DNA of 64,000 nt from WTFY01 sp965214675 (GCA_965214675.1 OZ243969.1:558001-622000), one strand, 5' to 3'. Shown: positions 45,620 to 56,700, counted from the first letter of the stretch. The notes: generated by a model not told the origin, from the letters alone. Numbers and translations are program-made.

Positions 45620-46291
45620 TCAGGTCGTTGCGCTGTCGCTGACGGGGACTTCCTGCAGCAATGCGCTGCCGGTAAATACCCGGGTGGCCGTATTTTCCAT
45701 TTGATGTCGGGTTCGGTCGATAACCCGGTCAAAGTAGTTGACCATCAGCACAGCAGGGATTGCGATGCTAAGACCGAGCGCGGTCGTCAGCAGGGCTTCC
45801 CAGATTCCACCTGAAAGGATCGAGGGATCGACCTTGCTTCCGGCAAGTTCGAGTTCACGAAACACCTTGATCATGCCGAGGACGGTGCCCAGCAACCCGA
45901 GCAGGGGGCTGAGTGTGGCGATCACCTCCAGCATGCGCAGGTGGCTGCGGAGCTTCTCCAGCTGCTCGCGGGCCACACGAAGGGTTTCCTCACGTGCATT
46001 CTCAACAGATGCCCCGAGCCGTGACTGGCTCTGTACAAAGGCCGTGTGCAGGACTCTTGCCACCGGGTGGATATTGCCCTCGACCATGTCGATGGCCGCA
46101 TCCTGGCTGTTCCCCTGCCATGACTGCAAGGCGCTGTCCACAAATTTGAAGGATCCCAGGCGCAGTGCAAAAAACTGCCAGAATTTTAGAAAAATGATTG
46201 CAGTTCCGACCACTGAAAATATCAAAAGCACCACTACGACCGGTCCCCCAAGGTTCAATAGCAGCTCAAATGAGCCTTGCAGCTTGTTCAT
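45620..46291 (-). CDS. exbB: ExbB/TolQ/MotA-type proton channel protein
   Basis: 223 residues with three membrane helices: VVVLLIFSVVGTAIIFL near the N-terminus, then TLSPLLGLLGTVLGMIKVF and ALLTTALGLSIAIPAVLMV near the C-terminus. The LLGTVLGMI and ALGLSIAIPA motifs are typical of ExbB. A long cytoplasmic loop separates the first helix from the others. It heads the exbB-exbD-exbD-tonB operon. Confidence 0.93.
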   Translation of the reverse strand: MNKLQGSFELLLNLGGPVVVVLLIFSVVGTAIIFLKFWQFFALRLGSFKFVDSALQSWQGNSQDAAIDMVEGNIHPVARVLHTAFVQSQSRLGASVENAREETLRVAREQLEKLRSHLRMLEVIATLSPLLGLLGTVLGMIKVFRELELAGSKVDPSILSGGIWEALLTTALGLSIAIPAVLMVNYFDRVIDRTRHQMENTATRVFTGSALLQEVPVSDSATT

Positions 46292-46440
46292 TGTATGGAT
46301 TTCCCCTCTCTAGAATGTGTTGGGTGCAAAGGATAGCCTGTCATGCAGGCATCGAACAATCTTTTGTCAGTACCTGCCCGGCTGTTTGCAAAATCCCCCT
46401 GTCTGTCTTGTCATGCGTTTGCCGATGATGGTCAACTGCA

Positions 46441-49400
46441 TCATCTCGGCAGCGATGTCAGCGGGTCATAGTATACCTGCTTCCCGCGAACTGTCGGACT
46501 CACATGCACGGCATATTCATTCAGCCGGCAGAAGATACTCGCAAGCTTCATCTGTTCGATCGTTTTACAGGGGAGCTCAAGCAGTTTCGGGCTGGCGCAA
46601 ACCACCGCCAGGCACTGGGCACGCGAAATCGCTACATTCAGGCGATTCCTGCTGTACAGGAACTCGATGTTGCGGGGCAGGTCGGCGGCACTGGAGGTGA
46701 CCATCGAGATCAGCACGATCGGGGCCTCCTGCCCCTGGAACTTGTCCACCGTTCCAACGCGCGCCCCTGCAGGCAGCAGACTGCGCAGGTAGTTGACCTG
46801 CACGTTATAGGGTGTGACCACGAGGATGTCCTGCGGGCCAATCGCGCGCGCGCTGTCCTCACCGTCATGGATCCTCTGGCCAAGCAGCTCCAGGTACCGG
46901 GCCTCGATGATCCTGCCTTCTTCGATACTCTTTTGGGAGCAGTGCTCATGGTCTGCTGCGATCATGACGAGGCCTTCATCAGGGAGATCCGTATCGCGCA
47001 ATTGCAGTCTTCGTTTCAGGGTGCATTCATGCGGTGACAGCTGGCCGGCATAAAATGCATCAGATACGAATTGGCAGATGCTCGGTCTCAAACGGTAGGT
47101 GCGCTCCAGGAAGATGCCGTGCTGCGCGGGAATGACCGCGCGATCACCCAGCAGGAACTCCAGCACGGACAAGCCGGACTCATCCGGATGGACCCCTTGT
47201 ACAGGCTGGGCCAGCTGCATCTGGTCCCCCACCAGTATGATGTTTTTGGTCGACATGGCCATGGCGATCACGTTGGCCAATGCGACCTGTCCGGCTTCAT
47301 CGATGAACAGGTAGTCAAGCCGTCGCTGCAGGTGCGCATGGGAGAACAGCCATGCCGTGCCTGCGAACAGGTCAACATTTCGATTGATGTTCTGCGTCCT
47401 GGTTTCATTCGTGATGGAGGGGTCTTCAAAGAAGGTCTCAACGGTTCCCTGTGTGGCTTTTTTCACACCTGAGAAGCGAATCTCTTTTTTGGCAGCCACA
47501 TCGACGACTTGCTCCAGCAGGTTATGGATGGCCTTGTGGGAGCTTGAGGTGATCCCGACCTTGTTCCCATCCCTGAGCAGCCCGGCAATGATGTGAGCGC
47601 TGGTGTAGGTCTTGCCTGAGCCGGGGGGGCCTTGTATGAACAGGTAACTGTGATCCAGGCCAGTCACTGCCTGGCAGATCTCATCCAGTGAGTGCGGTGA
47701 AGCAACGACAGGATCCCCCTCGGCCTTGCCCTGGATTCGGGGTGGGCGACGTTCCAGGAGTTCGGTCGCCGCATGTGCCTCGCCTGGATTGCACATTGCA
47801 TGCTTGGCATAGCGGTAAATGGCCGAGCGGATACCCCGGCTGTCAATGGGCTTGTCAGGCCCTGCAGAAAATGAGGAAGGCAAGATGCCCCGGTTCGCCC
47901 TTCTGCGAATCCTGACCGTGCAGCGGTCTTCATCGAGTTCAGTAATACTACCCGCAACTTCCAGGGTACGGGCATTCGTGACCATATTGCCAACCTTGAG
48001 CTTATGTGCCTGGGGCGGAAAGCGATACGTGTGGATGCAGTAGGGCCCGTCAAATTGTGTGGGCCCCGTCTGCTGCAGCAGGGCCAGGCACTCGGTGTCA
48101 TCCATCAGCTCATCTTCAAACCGGTTCTGGCGCTCAAAACGGCTCCACCACCGGGGCTTGGCCTCGCGTTTGTGGAACTCGAGAAGGTGGGGGAGGTGCC
48201 TCCCCAGGGCCGAGGGTTCATTACGTGTCTTTTGGAGTTGCTCCAGCACTGCCGGGATTTCCGCGTCTTGATCCCGTTGTGTCAATTTTTGCATTCCCAA
48301 ATCGGCGTCCCACGTTGGCGCGGATGCGGGGTCCGGGCGCAGGTGCAAGAGCCAGTCACGCAGCAGGTGCGTGGAGATGCAGTCAGCCTCGTTGTAGTCG
48401 GCAATTTCGCCCAACAGTCCGGCGTCGCCGGTTTCAATCCACTGGCCGTAGGTAATGATGCTGTCAAGCGCGGAGGCGACGGAATCTTCCCTTTGATCCA
48501 TGTAGAAGGTTTCCAGGTTCTTGAGGGAGTAGCCGGATTCGGAAGTGCGGATCGACTCGCGCACAACCGGGTACAGGTCAACAAACGTCTGTGTCCGAAG
48601 GAGGGCGTCCAGTGCTTCCTCGCAGGCGCCATAGCGGCAGGCCAGGCGTTTCAGAGCAGTAACCTCGTAGTGATTGTAGTGGTAGATGTGTGCGTGCGGA
48701 TACGCATCAAGGTGGTCTTTGAAAAACTGCATGCACGCCTTGAAGGCTTTCTTTTCCTCCCCGTGATCATGGGCCCAGAGGGCCTTGTACGCTTTCTTGC
48801 CTGCAGTCATGGAATGAATCCCGAACAGATATTCCAGGCCCTTCGGATACAGGGGATAGCCTTCGAGGTCGAAAAAAAGATCCCCCTCGTGTGGCTCGGG
48901 CAGGCGGGCAAATCCTCCCTCTGGCGGACAGGGGATGATCTCAAACCGTGGCTTGCCGGTCACCGAGCGCTCGGTCTGCAGCACGGCCTGTGAGCGAATC
49001 CGTTCAAATACCGGGCGATTCAGATCGGCAATCTTTTGATCCTCCGGTGTGGCGGCAAGCTGTGCCATGGTCTGGATGCCGGCCTTGTGCAGCTTGTTGA
49101 TCTGCGTGCGTCGGATATTGGCGATTCTGCACAGGTGGTCGTCGGCTTCCCAGCGTGCCGAACAGTGCTCGTGCCAGGTGCAGATGTTGCAATGGGCACA
49201 GGTCTCGGGGTAGGAGACTTCGGGAAGGTCATCCATGTAGTCTTCAAAGCGTTGCCGGGCGTGGGAACAATAGGGGTAGAAATCGGCTCCCCCGAAGGAC
49301 AGCTTTTCCCCGGCTCCCGAGAACAGGTGCATGTGTGCCGGTCGTTGCTCCTGCACGGTGGCCACCAGCATGGAATACATGCATAACTGAACGAGGTGTT

Positions 49401-49827
49401 TTGGCCGTGCCGTCTGTGCAAGCTTGGTGTCGAGCACTTCGTAGCTGTAATCTCCCAGTGCCGAGGGTGTATCACAACGAATCAGGAAATCCGCATAGCC
49501 GCACCACGGTTCTGCGACAAATACCGCCTGGTAGATGACCTCCGCCCCGGCATGCATGGCGTCAATCGTGCATTCAGCACGTGCCTCAAGACTTCGCCTT
49601 GCCGGAATTTCCTCAGTGACGCAGCCTGAATCCTTCAGGCTTTGCAGGTACGCCTGCTCGTGCTCAATGCCACGCCGTTGCAATAGCTTCTGAATCTCGG
49701 TTGTTTCCTTTTTCCGAAGCGGATTTGCCAGGTGCTGAACATCCAGAAAGCTGGCATGGCGGCATTCCAGAAAGGTGATCAGGTCGGAAGGGGAGTAGAG
49801 CAGTTGACCATGGGCGAACCGTTGCAT
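46441..49827 (-). CDS. TM0106-type RecB-like nuclease fused to a superfamily 1 helicase
   Basis: A protein of about 1128 residues. The N-terminal third is a RecB-like (Cas4-like) nuclease with EVLDTKLAQTARPKHLVQL and a cysteine cluster (CAHCNICTWHEHC). A RNase H-like segment follows (DLFFDLEGYPLYPKGLEYLF). The C-terminal half is a Upf1/Dna2-like SF1 helicase with Walker A IQGPPGSGKTYTSAH, Walker B LFIDEAGQVAL, and the late motifs TVDKFQGQEAPIVLISMV and SRNRLNVAISRAQ. I start at the ATG at 49827 (MQRFAHGQLLYS); an in-frame TTG lies 36 bases earlier. It is probably a DNA repair or genome-defence enzyme; the substrate is unknown. Confidence 0.9.
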   Translation of the reverse strand: MQRFAHGQLLYSPSDLITFLECRHASFLDVQHLANPLRKKETTEIQKLLQRRGIEHEQAYLQSLKDSGCVTEEIPARRSLEARAECTIDAMHAGAEVIYQAVFVAEPWCGYADFLIRCDTPSALGDYSYEVLDTKLAQTARPKHLVQLCMYSMLVATVQEQRPAHMHLFSGAGEKLSFGGADFYPYCSHARQRFEDYMDDLPEVSYPETCAHCNICTWHEHCSARWEADDHLCRIANIRRTQINKLHKAGIQTMAQLAATPEDQKIADLNRPVFERIRSQAVLQTERSVTGKPRFEIIPCPPEGGFARLPEPHEGDLFFDLEGYPLYPKGLEYLFGIHSMTAGKKAYKALWAHDHGEEKKAFKACMQFFKDHLDAYPHAHIYHYNHYEVTALKRLACRYGACEEALDALLRTQTFVDLYPVVRESIRTSESGYSLKNLETFYMDQREDSVASALDSIITYGQWIETGDAGLLGEIADYNEADCISTHLLRDWLLHLRPDPASAPTWDADLGMQKLTQRDQDAEIPAVLEQLQKTRNEPSALGRHLPHLLEFHKREAKPRWWSRFERQNRFEDELMDDTECLALLQQTGPTQFDGPYCIHTYRFPPQAHKLKVGNMVTNARTLEVAGSITELDEDRCTVRIRRRANRGILPSSFSAGPDKPIDSRGIRSAIYRYAKHAMCNPGEAHAATELLERRPPRIQGKAEGDPVVASPHSLDEICQAVTGLDHSYLFIQGPPGSGKTYTSAHIIAGLLRDGNKVGITSSSHKAIHNLLEQVVDVAAKKEIRFSGVKKATQGTVETFFEDPSITNETRTQNINRNVDLFAGTAWLFSHAHLQRRLDYLFIDEAGQVALANVIAMAMSTKNIILVGDQMQLAQPVQGVHPDESGLSVLEFLLGDRAVIPAQHGIFLERTYRLRPSICQFVSDAFYAGQLSPHECTLKRRLQLRDTDLPDEGLVMIAADHEHCSQKSIEEGRIIEARYLELLGQRIHDGEDSARAIGPQDILVVTPYNVQVNYLRSLLPAGARVGTVDKFQGQEAPIVLISMVTSSAADLPRNIEFLYSRNRLNVAISRAQCLAVVCASPKLLELPCKTIEQMKLASIFCRLNEYAVHVSPTVRGKQVYYDPLTSLPR

Positions 49828-49947
49828 GATTCGGATTCTAGCGAATGGTGGCTTCGATCCCAAGAATGACGGGCAGGATGCGGGACAGGAAGTCGCGTCT
49901 CCTGTATTTCATTCAGGGCGGTGATGATGAACTTGGTGGAGGGCAGG

Positions 49948-50178
49948 TCAGGCAGGCATGGGGGCGGATACTTCCTTGGCCCCATACTCCAGCACGCTCA
50001 TGTTTTCAAAGCCGTGCCGGTTCATGTGATCGATGATAGACTGAGCCTCGCAGCGGCAGAGCCCGCAGCGGGTACCTACACCAAGGGATTTGCCCAGGGC
50101 AGAGAGGTCCCCACAGCCACTCTCGACAGCTGCCTTGATTTCGGCTTCCTTGACCGCATGACACAGACAAACGTACAT
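49948..50178 (-). CDS. bfd: bacterioferritin-associated ferredoxin
   Basis: A 76-residue [2Fe-2S] protein with the exact Bfd cysteine pattern: Cys4, Cys6, Cys38 and Cys41 (MYVCLCH and RCGLC). In known systems Bfd reduces bacterioferritin to release iron when iron is scarce. It is divergent from bfr, with a Fur-box-like site between the two genes. Confidence 0.95.
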   Translation of the reverse strand: MYVCLCHAVKEAEIKAAVESGCGDLSALGKSLGVGTRCGLCRCEAQSIIDHMNRHGFENMSVLEYGAKEVSAPMPA

Positions 50179-50231
50179 GATAGTGAGATTATAAACACGA
50201 ATGATTTTTAATTACAACCCGTAACAGTAAC

Positions 50232-50250
50232 GATAGTAATTATCATTTAT
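50232..50250. promoter_or_regulatory. Fur-box-like site between bfd and bfr
   Basis: The stretch GATAGTAATTATCATTTAT matches the 19-bp Fur consensus at 13 positions, or 14 when read on the other strand. It lies in the bfd-bfr gap, where Fur repression of bfd, and possibly control of bfr, would be expected. Confidence 0.6.
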
Positions 50251-50322
50251 AACAGGTATTTACAAGCTATACATCATTGAATGCATGATGTATATTCAAC
50301 GTACCAAACCATAGAGAGCATC

Positions 50323-50796
50323 ATGCAACCACAAAATTCAGAAATCATCAGCTACCTCAACCAGGTGCTGAAAAATGAGTTGACGGCCATCAACCAGTAC
50401 TTCCTGCATGCCAGGATGTTCAAGGACTGGGGACTGCACCATCTCGGCGAACATGAATATTCCGAGTCGGTGGACGAGATGAAGCATGCGGACAGTCTCA
50501 TTGAGCGGATATTGTTCCTTGAGGGCCTGCCCAACCTGCAGGAACTGGGCAAGCTTCATATCGGTGAAAACACGAAGGAAATGCTTGAATGCGACCTGAA
50601 GCTTGAAATGGACGCTATCCCCATCCTGCGTGAAGCCATTGCCTACGCAGAATCCATCAGTGATTTCGTGAGTCGTGAGCTTTTTGAGGACATTCTCGAG
50701 TCTGAAGAGGAGCATGTCGACTGGCTGGAGACCCAGCTTGAGCTCATCAGCAAGGTTGGCATCGAGAATTACCTCCAGAAGCAGATGAATTCATAA
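50323..50796 (+). CDS. bfr: bacterioferritin
   Basis: A 157-residue iron-storage protein that assembles into a 24-mer cage. The ferroxidase ligands are present (Glu19; Glu52 and His55 in DEMKHAD; SEEEHVDWLE in the last helix), as is the haem-binding methionine (Met53). I use the ATG at 50323 (MQPQNSEIISYLNQVL), which gives the normal length; an upstream in-frame ATG at 50281 would add 14 residues unlike the family. The gene is divergent from bfd. Confidence 0.96.
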   Translation: MQPQNSEIISYLNQVLKNELTAINQYFLHARMFKDWGLHHLGEHEYSESVDEMKHADSLIERILFLEGLPNLQELGKLHIGENTKEMLECDLKLEMDAIPILREAIAYAESISDFVSRELFEDILESEEEHVDWLETQLELISKVGIENYLQKQMNS

Positions 50797-50836
50797 CGCT
50801 TCGCAGAAAGCGAAGTACCCCTGTATTTGACGCACT

Positions 50837-50856
50837 AGCCCGGTAAGGACCGGGCT
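50837..50856 (+). terminator. hairpin downstream of bfr
   Basis: A perfect eight-pair stem, AGCCCGGT with ACCGGGCT, around an AAGG loop. A smaller perfect hairpin (CTTCGC-AGAAA-GCGAAG) lies just before it at 50799-50815. The T-run is weak. Confidence 0.6.
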
Positions 50857-51004
50857 GCCTGTATTGCCTTGAAACAAAGGCATCCGGTCACTTTCCATCC
50901 TTTCCAGTCCACTCCATCAGCGTATCCTTTAGCTTCAGGTTCGCCTTCAGGGTGCGCGTGTATACTTGCCAATAAACTCGAGTGGCAGGGATTCCGCAGG
51001 CGGC

Positions 51005-53773
51005 ATGAAGGACGACAAAGATGATAAAAAAAGGCAGGTGATCGAGCAGCAGATCGCTCCCCCTGAAGAAGTATTCAATGCCCTGCGTCAAGGCATTCCG
51101 GTGGTGACCGGATACAAGCGTCTGGCCACGGTCACTTTTCAAACCTTTGAGCAGGCGATGGTCGATGAAGGCCAGCAAGTCTGGCCAACCCCGAGAATCT
51201 GGACATGGTCCGACTGGTTGCAGGATGTATGGGAGCAGGCCGTCGTCGCAGGCAGCGTACCCGCATCCGAGTTTCTGCTGACTTCCCAGCAGGAGCTGCG
51301 CATCTGGGAAGACATCATCACCGAGAGCATGGGCCGTGAGCCCGTACAGCAGCTGAGCGGCATGGCGCATGAGGTACAGCAAGCCTGGCAGCTGATCCGG
51401 TCCTGGCACATCCCATTGAACAGGGACCGGTTCCTTTACAACCGCGACAGCACCGCCTTCCTTACCTGGGCCACCCGCTTTAAGGCGCGCTGCGCGAATC
51501 AGCACTGGTTGCCCGACATCGACCTTGCCGAGAGGCTGCAGCAAAGTCTGCAGGCGGAAAAGCTTGAGGTACCTGGTGAGCTTGTCCTGATCGGTTTCGA
51601 GGAACTGACCCCCCAGCAGGATTTGCTTTTGAGCACGCTGGCCGAGTACGGCTGCCGGGTGCGCTGGATTGTACATCCGGCCAGGGATGGGCGTGCAAGC
51701 CGTACGGTATATCCGGATGTGCGCGAGGAGGCCGAGGCTATGGCCCGCTGGGTTCGCGGAAAGCTTGAGGCCAACCCGCATGCGAGAGTCGGCGTCGTGG
51801 TTCCGGAATTTGTCGCACAACGCGATATCGTTGTTCAAGTACTGGATGAGATCCTGACACCCGGGGCCACATGCCCCGGGCAAGCGTCGGTGCCGCACCC
51901 CTATAACCTCTCGATTGGATTGCCGTTGAGCGCGTACCCGGTGGTGGGCACGGCCCTGCAGCTGCTGGAATTACAAAGGCCGGCGGTGAGCCTTGAAACT
52001 GCAGGCCGACTGCTGCACTCACCGTTTATTCCCGGATGGGAGTCTGAAGCGGGCTCCCGGGCCTTGCTGGATGTGCGCCTTCGAAAAGCAAGAGAACCTG
52101 AAGTCAGCCTGGGGGCGGTGCGTTACCTGGCATCACAAAAGAAGCAGCCATGGTCGTGTCCCTTGCTGTCACGACGACTGGGTCGCTGGGTCGAGATTGC
52201 GCACCAGGCGTTCCGGGGCACGGCCAGTACAGGGCGGTGGTCAGAGCGATTTTCAGGGTTGCTTGAGGCTATCGGATGGACCGAGGGACGGCCCCTGTCA
52301 AGCGAGGAATACCAGAGTGTGCAGGCCTGGCGAAAGCTTCTGGTGGACTTTGCCTCGCTCGAGCCTGTCACCGGACCCATGCGCCTGGGAACGGCACTGG
52401 CCAAGCTCGGTGCCATGGCTGGGGAACGCCTGTTCCAGCCACAGACCACCGTCGTCCCGGTCCAGGTACAGAACGTGAACCTGGCCAGCTGGCTTCAGTT
52501 TGACTGCCTGTGGATCATGGGTCTGCATGATGGGGTGTGGCCGCCTTCACCAAGGCCCAATCCGTTTATCCCGCTGCCGGTGCAACGGGATGCAGGGTTG
52601 CCGGAATCCAGTGAGCCGCTGGCACTGCAGGGTGCACGAACGATGACGGCCCGACTGTTGAGTGGTGCCGATGAGGTGGTGGTGAGCAGTCCTTTGAAAA
52701 AAGGAGAAGAGGTATTGCGGGCGAGTCCTCTCGTGACCCACCTGCCCGTGACCGATGCAAATTCAGTGCCTGGCTGGGATGCCCCGATCTGGCGCGACCA
52801 GGTACATGAAAGTGCGGACCTGGTGGAATTGCGTGATGATCCTGTACCGCCCCTGGCCGAGGGCGAGCCCATCGGTGGGGGAAGTGCCGTATTCAAACTG
52901 CAGGCCGCCTGTCCGTTTCGCGCTTTTGCGGAGTTGCGCCTGGCTGCCCGTGCCATACCCCAGGCGGAAATTGGCCTGGATGCCATGGCCCGGGGGGCAC
53001 TGGTTCACCGTATTCTGGAGCAGGTCTGGGATGAACTGGGTTCCAGCAAGCAGCTGATGGAGACGAACAGCGTGCAACTGCAGACCCTGGTCACGGATAT
53101 CGTAGATAAGGCCATTCGTGAAGCGGCCCGTCGGCGCCCGCGAACCTTCACCAGGCGTTTTCGGGAAATGGAAGCCGAACGGCTCGTTCGACAAGTCCTG
53201 GAGTGGCTGGAGCAGGAAAAACAGCGCAAGCCGTTTCGGGTGATCGAGTGCGAAGCACGGTATGAGGCCACCATCGCCGGTCTCCCTGTGCGGTTTCGAA
53301 TCGACCGCATGGATGAGCTTGAGGACGGGCGCCGGGTTGTCATTGATTACAAGACCGGGCAGGTCAGTGCAAATCAATGGTTCGGTGAGCGACCGGATGA
53401 GCCGCAGATGCCGCTGTATTGCCTGGCGGTCGGTGAAGAGATTGCCGGGCTTGCGTTTGCGCAGTTCCGTGCCGGATCCATGGCGTTCAAGGGCGTGGTT
53501 GAGGAGAAGGACCTGATGGGCAGGGTACCGGCATGGCACAAGCTTCAACAAACCCGTGGTGCAGGTTCCTGGGACGAGGTGTTGCTTGAGTGGCGTGCCA
53601 CCATGGAAACTCTGGCAGGGGCGTTCTGCAAGGGGGAGGCGGAGGTTGACCCGAAGCGCTTCCCGCAGACCTGCCGGTACTGTGATCTCGGATCCCTGTG
53701 CCGCATCGATGAGATCGAGACACTGTGCAGCCGATCCATGGCAGGTGAGGCCAGTGAGGCCAGTCATGGCTAA
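51005..53773 (+). CDS. AddB-like PD-(D/E)XK nuclease, DNA repair protein
   Basis: A 922-residue protein of the AddB-like DNA repair family found beside an AddA-like helicase in many proteobacteria. The N-terminal part is an inactivated helicase-like fold with no Walker A. The C-terminal nuclease has RFRIDRMDEL and VIDYKTGQVSA, and four cysteines likely to hold an iron-sulphur cluster (AACPFRAF, then CRYCDLGSLCR). I use the ATG at 51005; an in-frame TTG at 50966 is the alternative. Its stop overlaps the start of the helicase gene by eight bases, so the two products are probably made together. Confidence 0.9.
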   Translation: MKDDKDDKKRQVIEQQIAPPEEVFNALRQGIPVVTGYKRLATVTFQTFEQAMVDEGQQVWPTPRIWTWSDWLQDVWEQAVVAGSVPASEFLLTSQQELRIWEDIITESMGREPVQQLSGMAHEVQQAWQLIRSWHIPLNRDRFLYNRDSTAFLTWATRFKARCANQHWLPDIDLAERLQQSLQAEKLEVPGELVLIGFEELTPQQDLLLSTLAEYGCRVRWIVHPARDGRASRTVYPDVREEAEAMARWVRGKLEANPHARVGVVVPEFVAQRDIVVQVLDEILTPGATCPGQASVPHPYNLSIGLPLSAYPVVGTALQLLELQRPAVSLETAGRLLHSPFIPGWESEAGSRALLDVRLRKAREPEVSLGAVRYLASQKKQPWSCPLLSRRLGRWVEIAHQAFRGTASTGRWSERFSGLLEAIGWTEGRPLSSEEYQSVQAWRKLLVDFASLEPVTGPMRLGTALAKLGAMAGERLFQPQTTVVPVQVQNVNLASWLQFDCLWIMGLHDGVWPPSPRPNPFIPLPVQRDAGLPESSEPLALQGARTMTARLLSGADEVVVSSPLKKGEEVLRASPLVTHLPVTDANSVPGWDAPIWRDQVHESADLVELRDDPVPPLAEGEPIGGGSAVFKLQAACPFRAFAELRLAARAIPQAEIGLDAMARGALVHRILEQVWDELGSSKQLMETNSVQLQTLVTDIVDKAIREAARRRPRTFTRRFREMEAERLVRQVLEWLEQEKQRKPFRVIECEARYEATIAGLPVRFRIDRMDELEDGRRVVIDYKTGQVSANQWFGERPDEPQMPLYCLAVGEEIAGLAFAQFRAGSMAFKGVVEEKDLMGRVPAWHKLQQTRGAGSWDEVLLEWRATMETLAGAFCKGEAEVDPKRFPQTCRYCDLGSLCRIDEIETLCSRSMAGEASEASHG

Positions 53774-56700
53774 GCCTTCGCAGGTGGCTGATCACAGGGC
53801 GCGCACGCAGGCGCTGGATGCCTCGCATTCGTTTGTGGTGCAGGCACCTGCGGGCTCCGGAAAAACGGAGTTGCTCATGCAGCGTTTTCTTGTACTTCTG
53901 GCAGGTGCAGAAGTCCCGGAGGAGATCATTGCGATCACCTTTACACGCAAGGCGGCGGGGGAGATGCGCGCCCGGGTCCTGCTCGCGCTTGAGTCTGCCC
54001 GCTGCGAACAGGCACCCGAGGATGCGCACAAGCACCATACCTGGCAGCTTGCACGCCGCGCCTTGACCCGGGACACCGAGCAGGGTTGGGAGCTGCTGGA
54101 TAATCCGGCGCGTTTTCGTATCCAGACCATCGATGCGCTGTGTGCGTCACTGTCGCGTCAGATGCCCGTGTTGTCCCGATTCGGGGCATTGCCGGAGATT
54201 GCCGAGAATGCGCAACCGCTTTACCTGGAAGCGGCAGGGGATACCCTTGCGGACCTGGAATCGAACGAAGAATGGTCGGATGCCGTGGCAACCCTGTTGC
54301 AGCATATGGACAACCGGCTGGACAGGCTACAGGGCCTGGTGGCTGCCATGCTTGCCAGCCGGGATCGCTGGCTGCGCCATATCGTCGGGACGAACAATCC
54401 GAAACTGCAGCGTGAGATGCTGGAGGCTGCCATGGCACACCGGATCACGGAGGTACTGGGTAGCCTGACCAAGCTTTTCCCTGCAAAAAGGGCATCGTCA
54501 ATGGCCGAGCTGGCATGCTTCGCCGCGTCAAACCTGCCACAGCACGATGCATCCGCTATTTCCAGTTGTACCGGTCTCAAGGACCTTCCAGGCCCGGATT
54601 TGGAAGACCGGGATGTATGGGAAGGGATTGCAGCCCTGTTGCTGACTACAAAGGGCGACTTTCGCAGGACCGTGACGAAGAATCAGGGTTTTCCACCCAA
54701 AAGCAGTGGCAGCAGTCCGGATGATAAGGCGAAGCTTGACACCATGAAGGTCACCATGCAGGTCTTGCTGAAGAGCCTGCGAGGTGAGGAGGCCTTGCGT
54801 GAGAAGCTGGCACATTTGCAGGCCATGCCCCCAGCAAGTTACGGGGAGTACGACTGGGAAATTGTGCAGGCCCTGGTGCAGTTGCTGCGCATGGCCGCAG
54901 CACACCTTGAGGTAGTGTTCAGTGAGCGCGGGCAAGTGGATTTCACCGCCCTGGTACAGGCGGCCACACGGGCACTCGGTGAGCCGGAAGCCCCGACCGA
55001 TCTCGCACTGGCTCTCGATCACCGCATCCAGCATCTGCTGGTGGACGAGTTCCAGGATACCTCGTTCAGCCAGTATGAACTGCTTGTGCGGTTAACGGCC
55101 GGCTGGCAGCCCAATGATGGGCGCACGCTGTTCGTCGTGGGGGATCCCATGCAGTCGATATACCGTTTCCGCGAGGCCGAGGTGGGGCTTTTCCTGACCG
55201 CGGTCGAGCACGGGATCGGCCAGGTGCCCCTGCAACCTTTGCAGCTCAAGGTCAACTTTCGCTCGCAGCAGGGCATCGTGGACTGGATCAACGAGCACTT
55301 CCCGAGCGTATTGCCCGGTTATGACGATGCCAATGAGGGTGCGGTCTCGTACGCTAAATCAACGCCCTTTCACCTCGCCGACGAAGGCGATGCCGTGACC
55401 ATGCATCTGTCCCAGGGACGCGATGACGTGAGTGAGGCCAATAATATCCTGTCCCTGGTAGAGCAGGCCCGTGTGAAGCAACCGCAAGGCACCATCGCGA
55501 TACTGGTGCGGGCTCGTACACACCTTGTGGAAATTACCACACATCTCAAGCGGGCAGGACTCAGATTTCAGGCGGTGGAGATTGAAAGGCTGAACCGGTG
55601 TACGGTGGTTCAGGATTTACTGGCACTGACCCGGGCGCTGAGCCACCCGGGCGACCGCATTGCCTGGCTGGCCGTGCTTCGCGCGCCCTGCTGCGGATTG
55701 ACCCTTGCAGACCTGCATGGTCTGGCCTGTGGGGGTGGGGGTCGGACCATCATCGATTTGCTTGGTGATGCTAAGTGCATTGCCCGGTTGAGCGAAGAAG
55801 GGCAGGTGCGTATTGCACGAATCCTGCCGATACTCGAACGCGCATTGTCCGAACGTGAAAGAAGTACACTGCGAAGCCGTATCGAAGGCGTGTGGATCGC
55901 ACTCGGCGGGCCGGCCTGCGTGCATGACAGGACGGATCTCGAAGATGCCGAGAGCTTTTTCCGCCTGCTCGAGAAACTTGGAAGGGAAGAGGGGACGGCA
56001 GATCTTGCCAGCCTGGAAAAACGTGTGGAGCAACTGTTTGCAGCACCGGATGCACAAGCGGATGAATCCATCCAGGTAATGACGATGCACAAGGCCAAGG
56101 GACTGGAGTTTGACACGGTGATCGTGCCTGGTCTTTCGCGCATACCACCCTCGGATGACAGCCAGTTGCTGCACTGGCTTGAGTACAGGCGCGTAACCGG
56201 TGAGCGCGAACTGGTTCTGGCTCCGATTAGTGCATGCGGAGAGGAAAGTATATCGGCCAAGTATCTGAAAAGAAATGAAATAATGAAAAGTCGCCTGGAG
56301 GACGGGCGCCTGCTCTATGTGGCTGCAACCCGGGCCAGGCGCCAGCTGCATTTGTTGGGATCCCTGGTGTGGGATGAGTATAAGGGCGCCTACAACGATC
56401 CCGATCCGGACTCTTTGATGGCACACCTGTACCCGCATGTTGTGCCAGTAGAGGGTGTTCCTGAAGGTCCTGAGGATGCTGGGCCTCCCACAGGGCCTCG
56501 CCCGTCAACGCCTGCAAGTGAAGCGCCGGGTCAGGTCACTGGACGATTGAGGCTCACTGCCGCATGGCAACTGCCGCAGCCGCCCGAATCCATTAAGGCA
56601 CCCAATCCGCCTGCTCCAGCAGTGGACCCGGATGACGTGATCCCGTTCGAGTGGGCCGGGGAGACGGCAATGGCGGTCGGCACGGTGGTCCATCGCCTGC

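Noticed and set aside
48004..48993. 329-codon plus-strand frame inside the nuclease/helicase gene
   Set aside because: It is antisense to a strongly supported coding sequence with clear helicase motifs.
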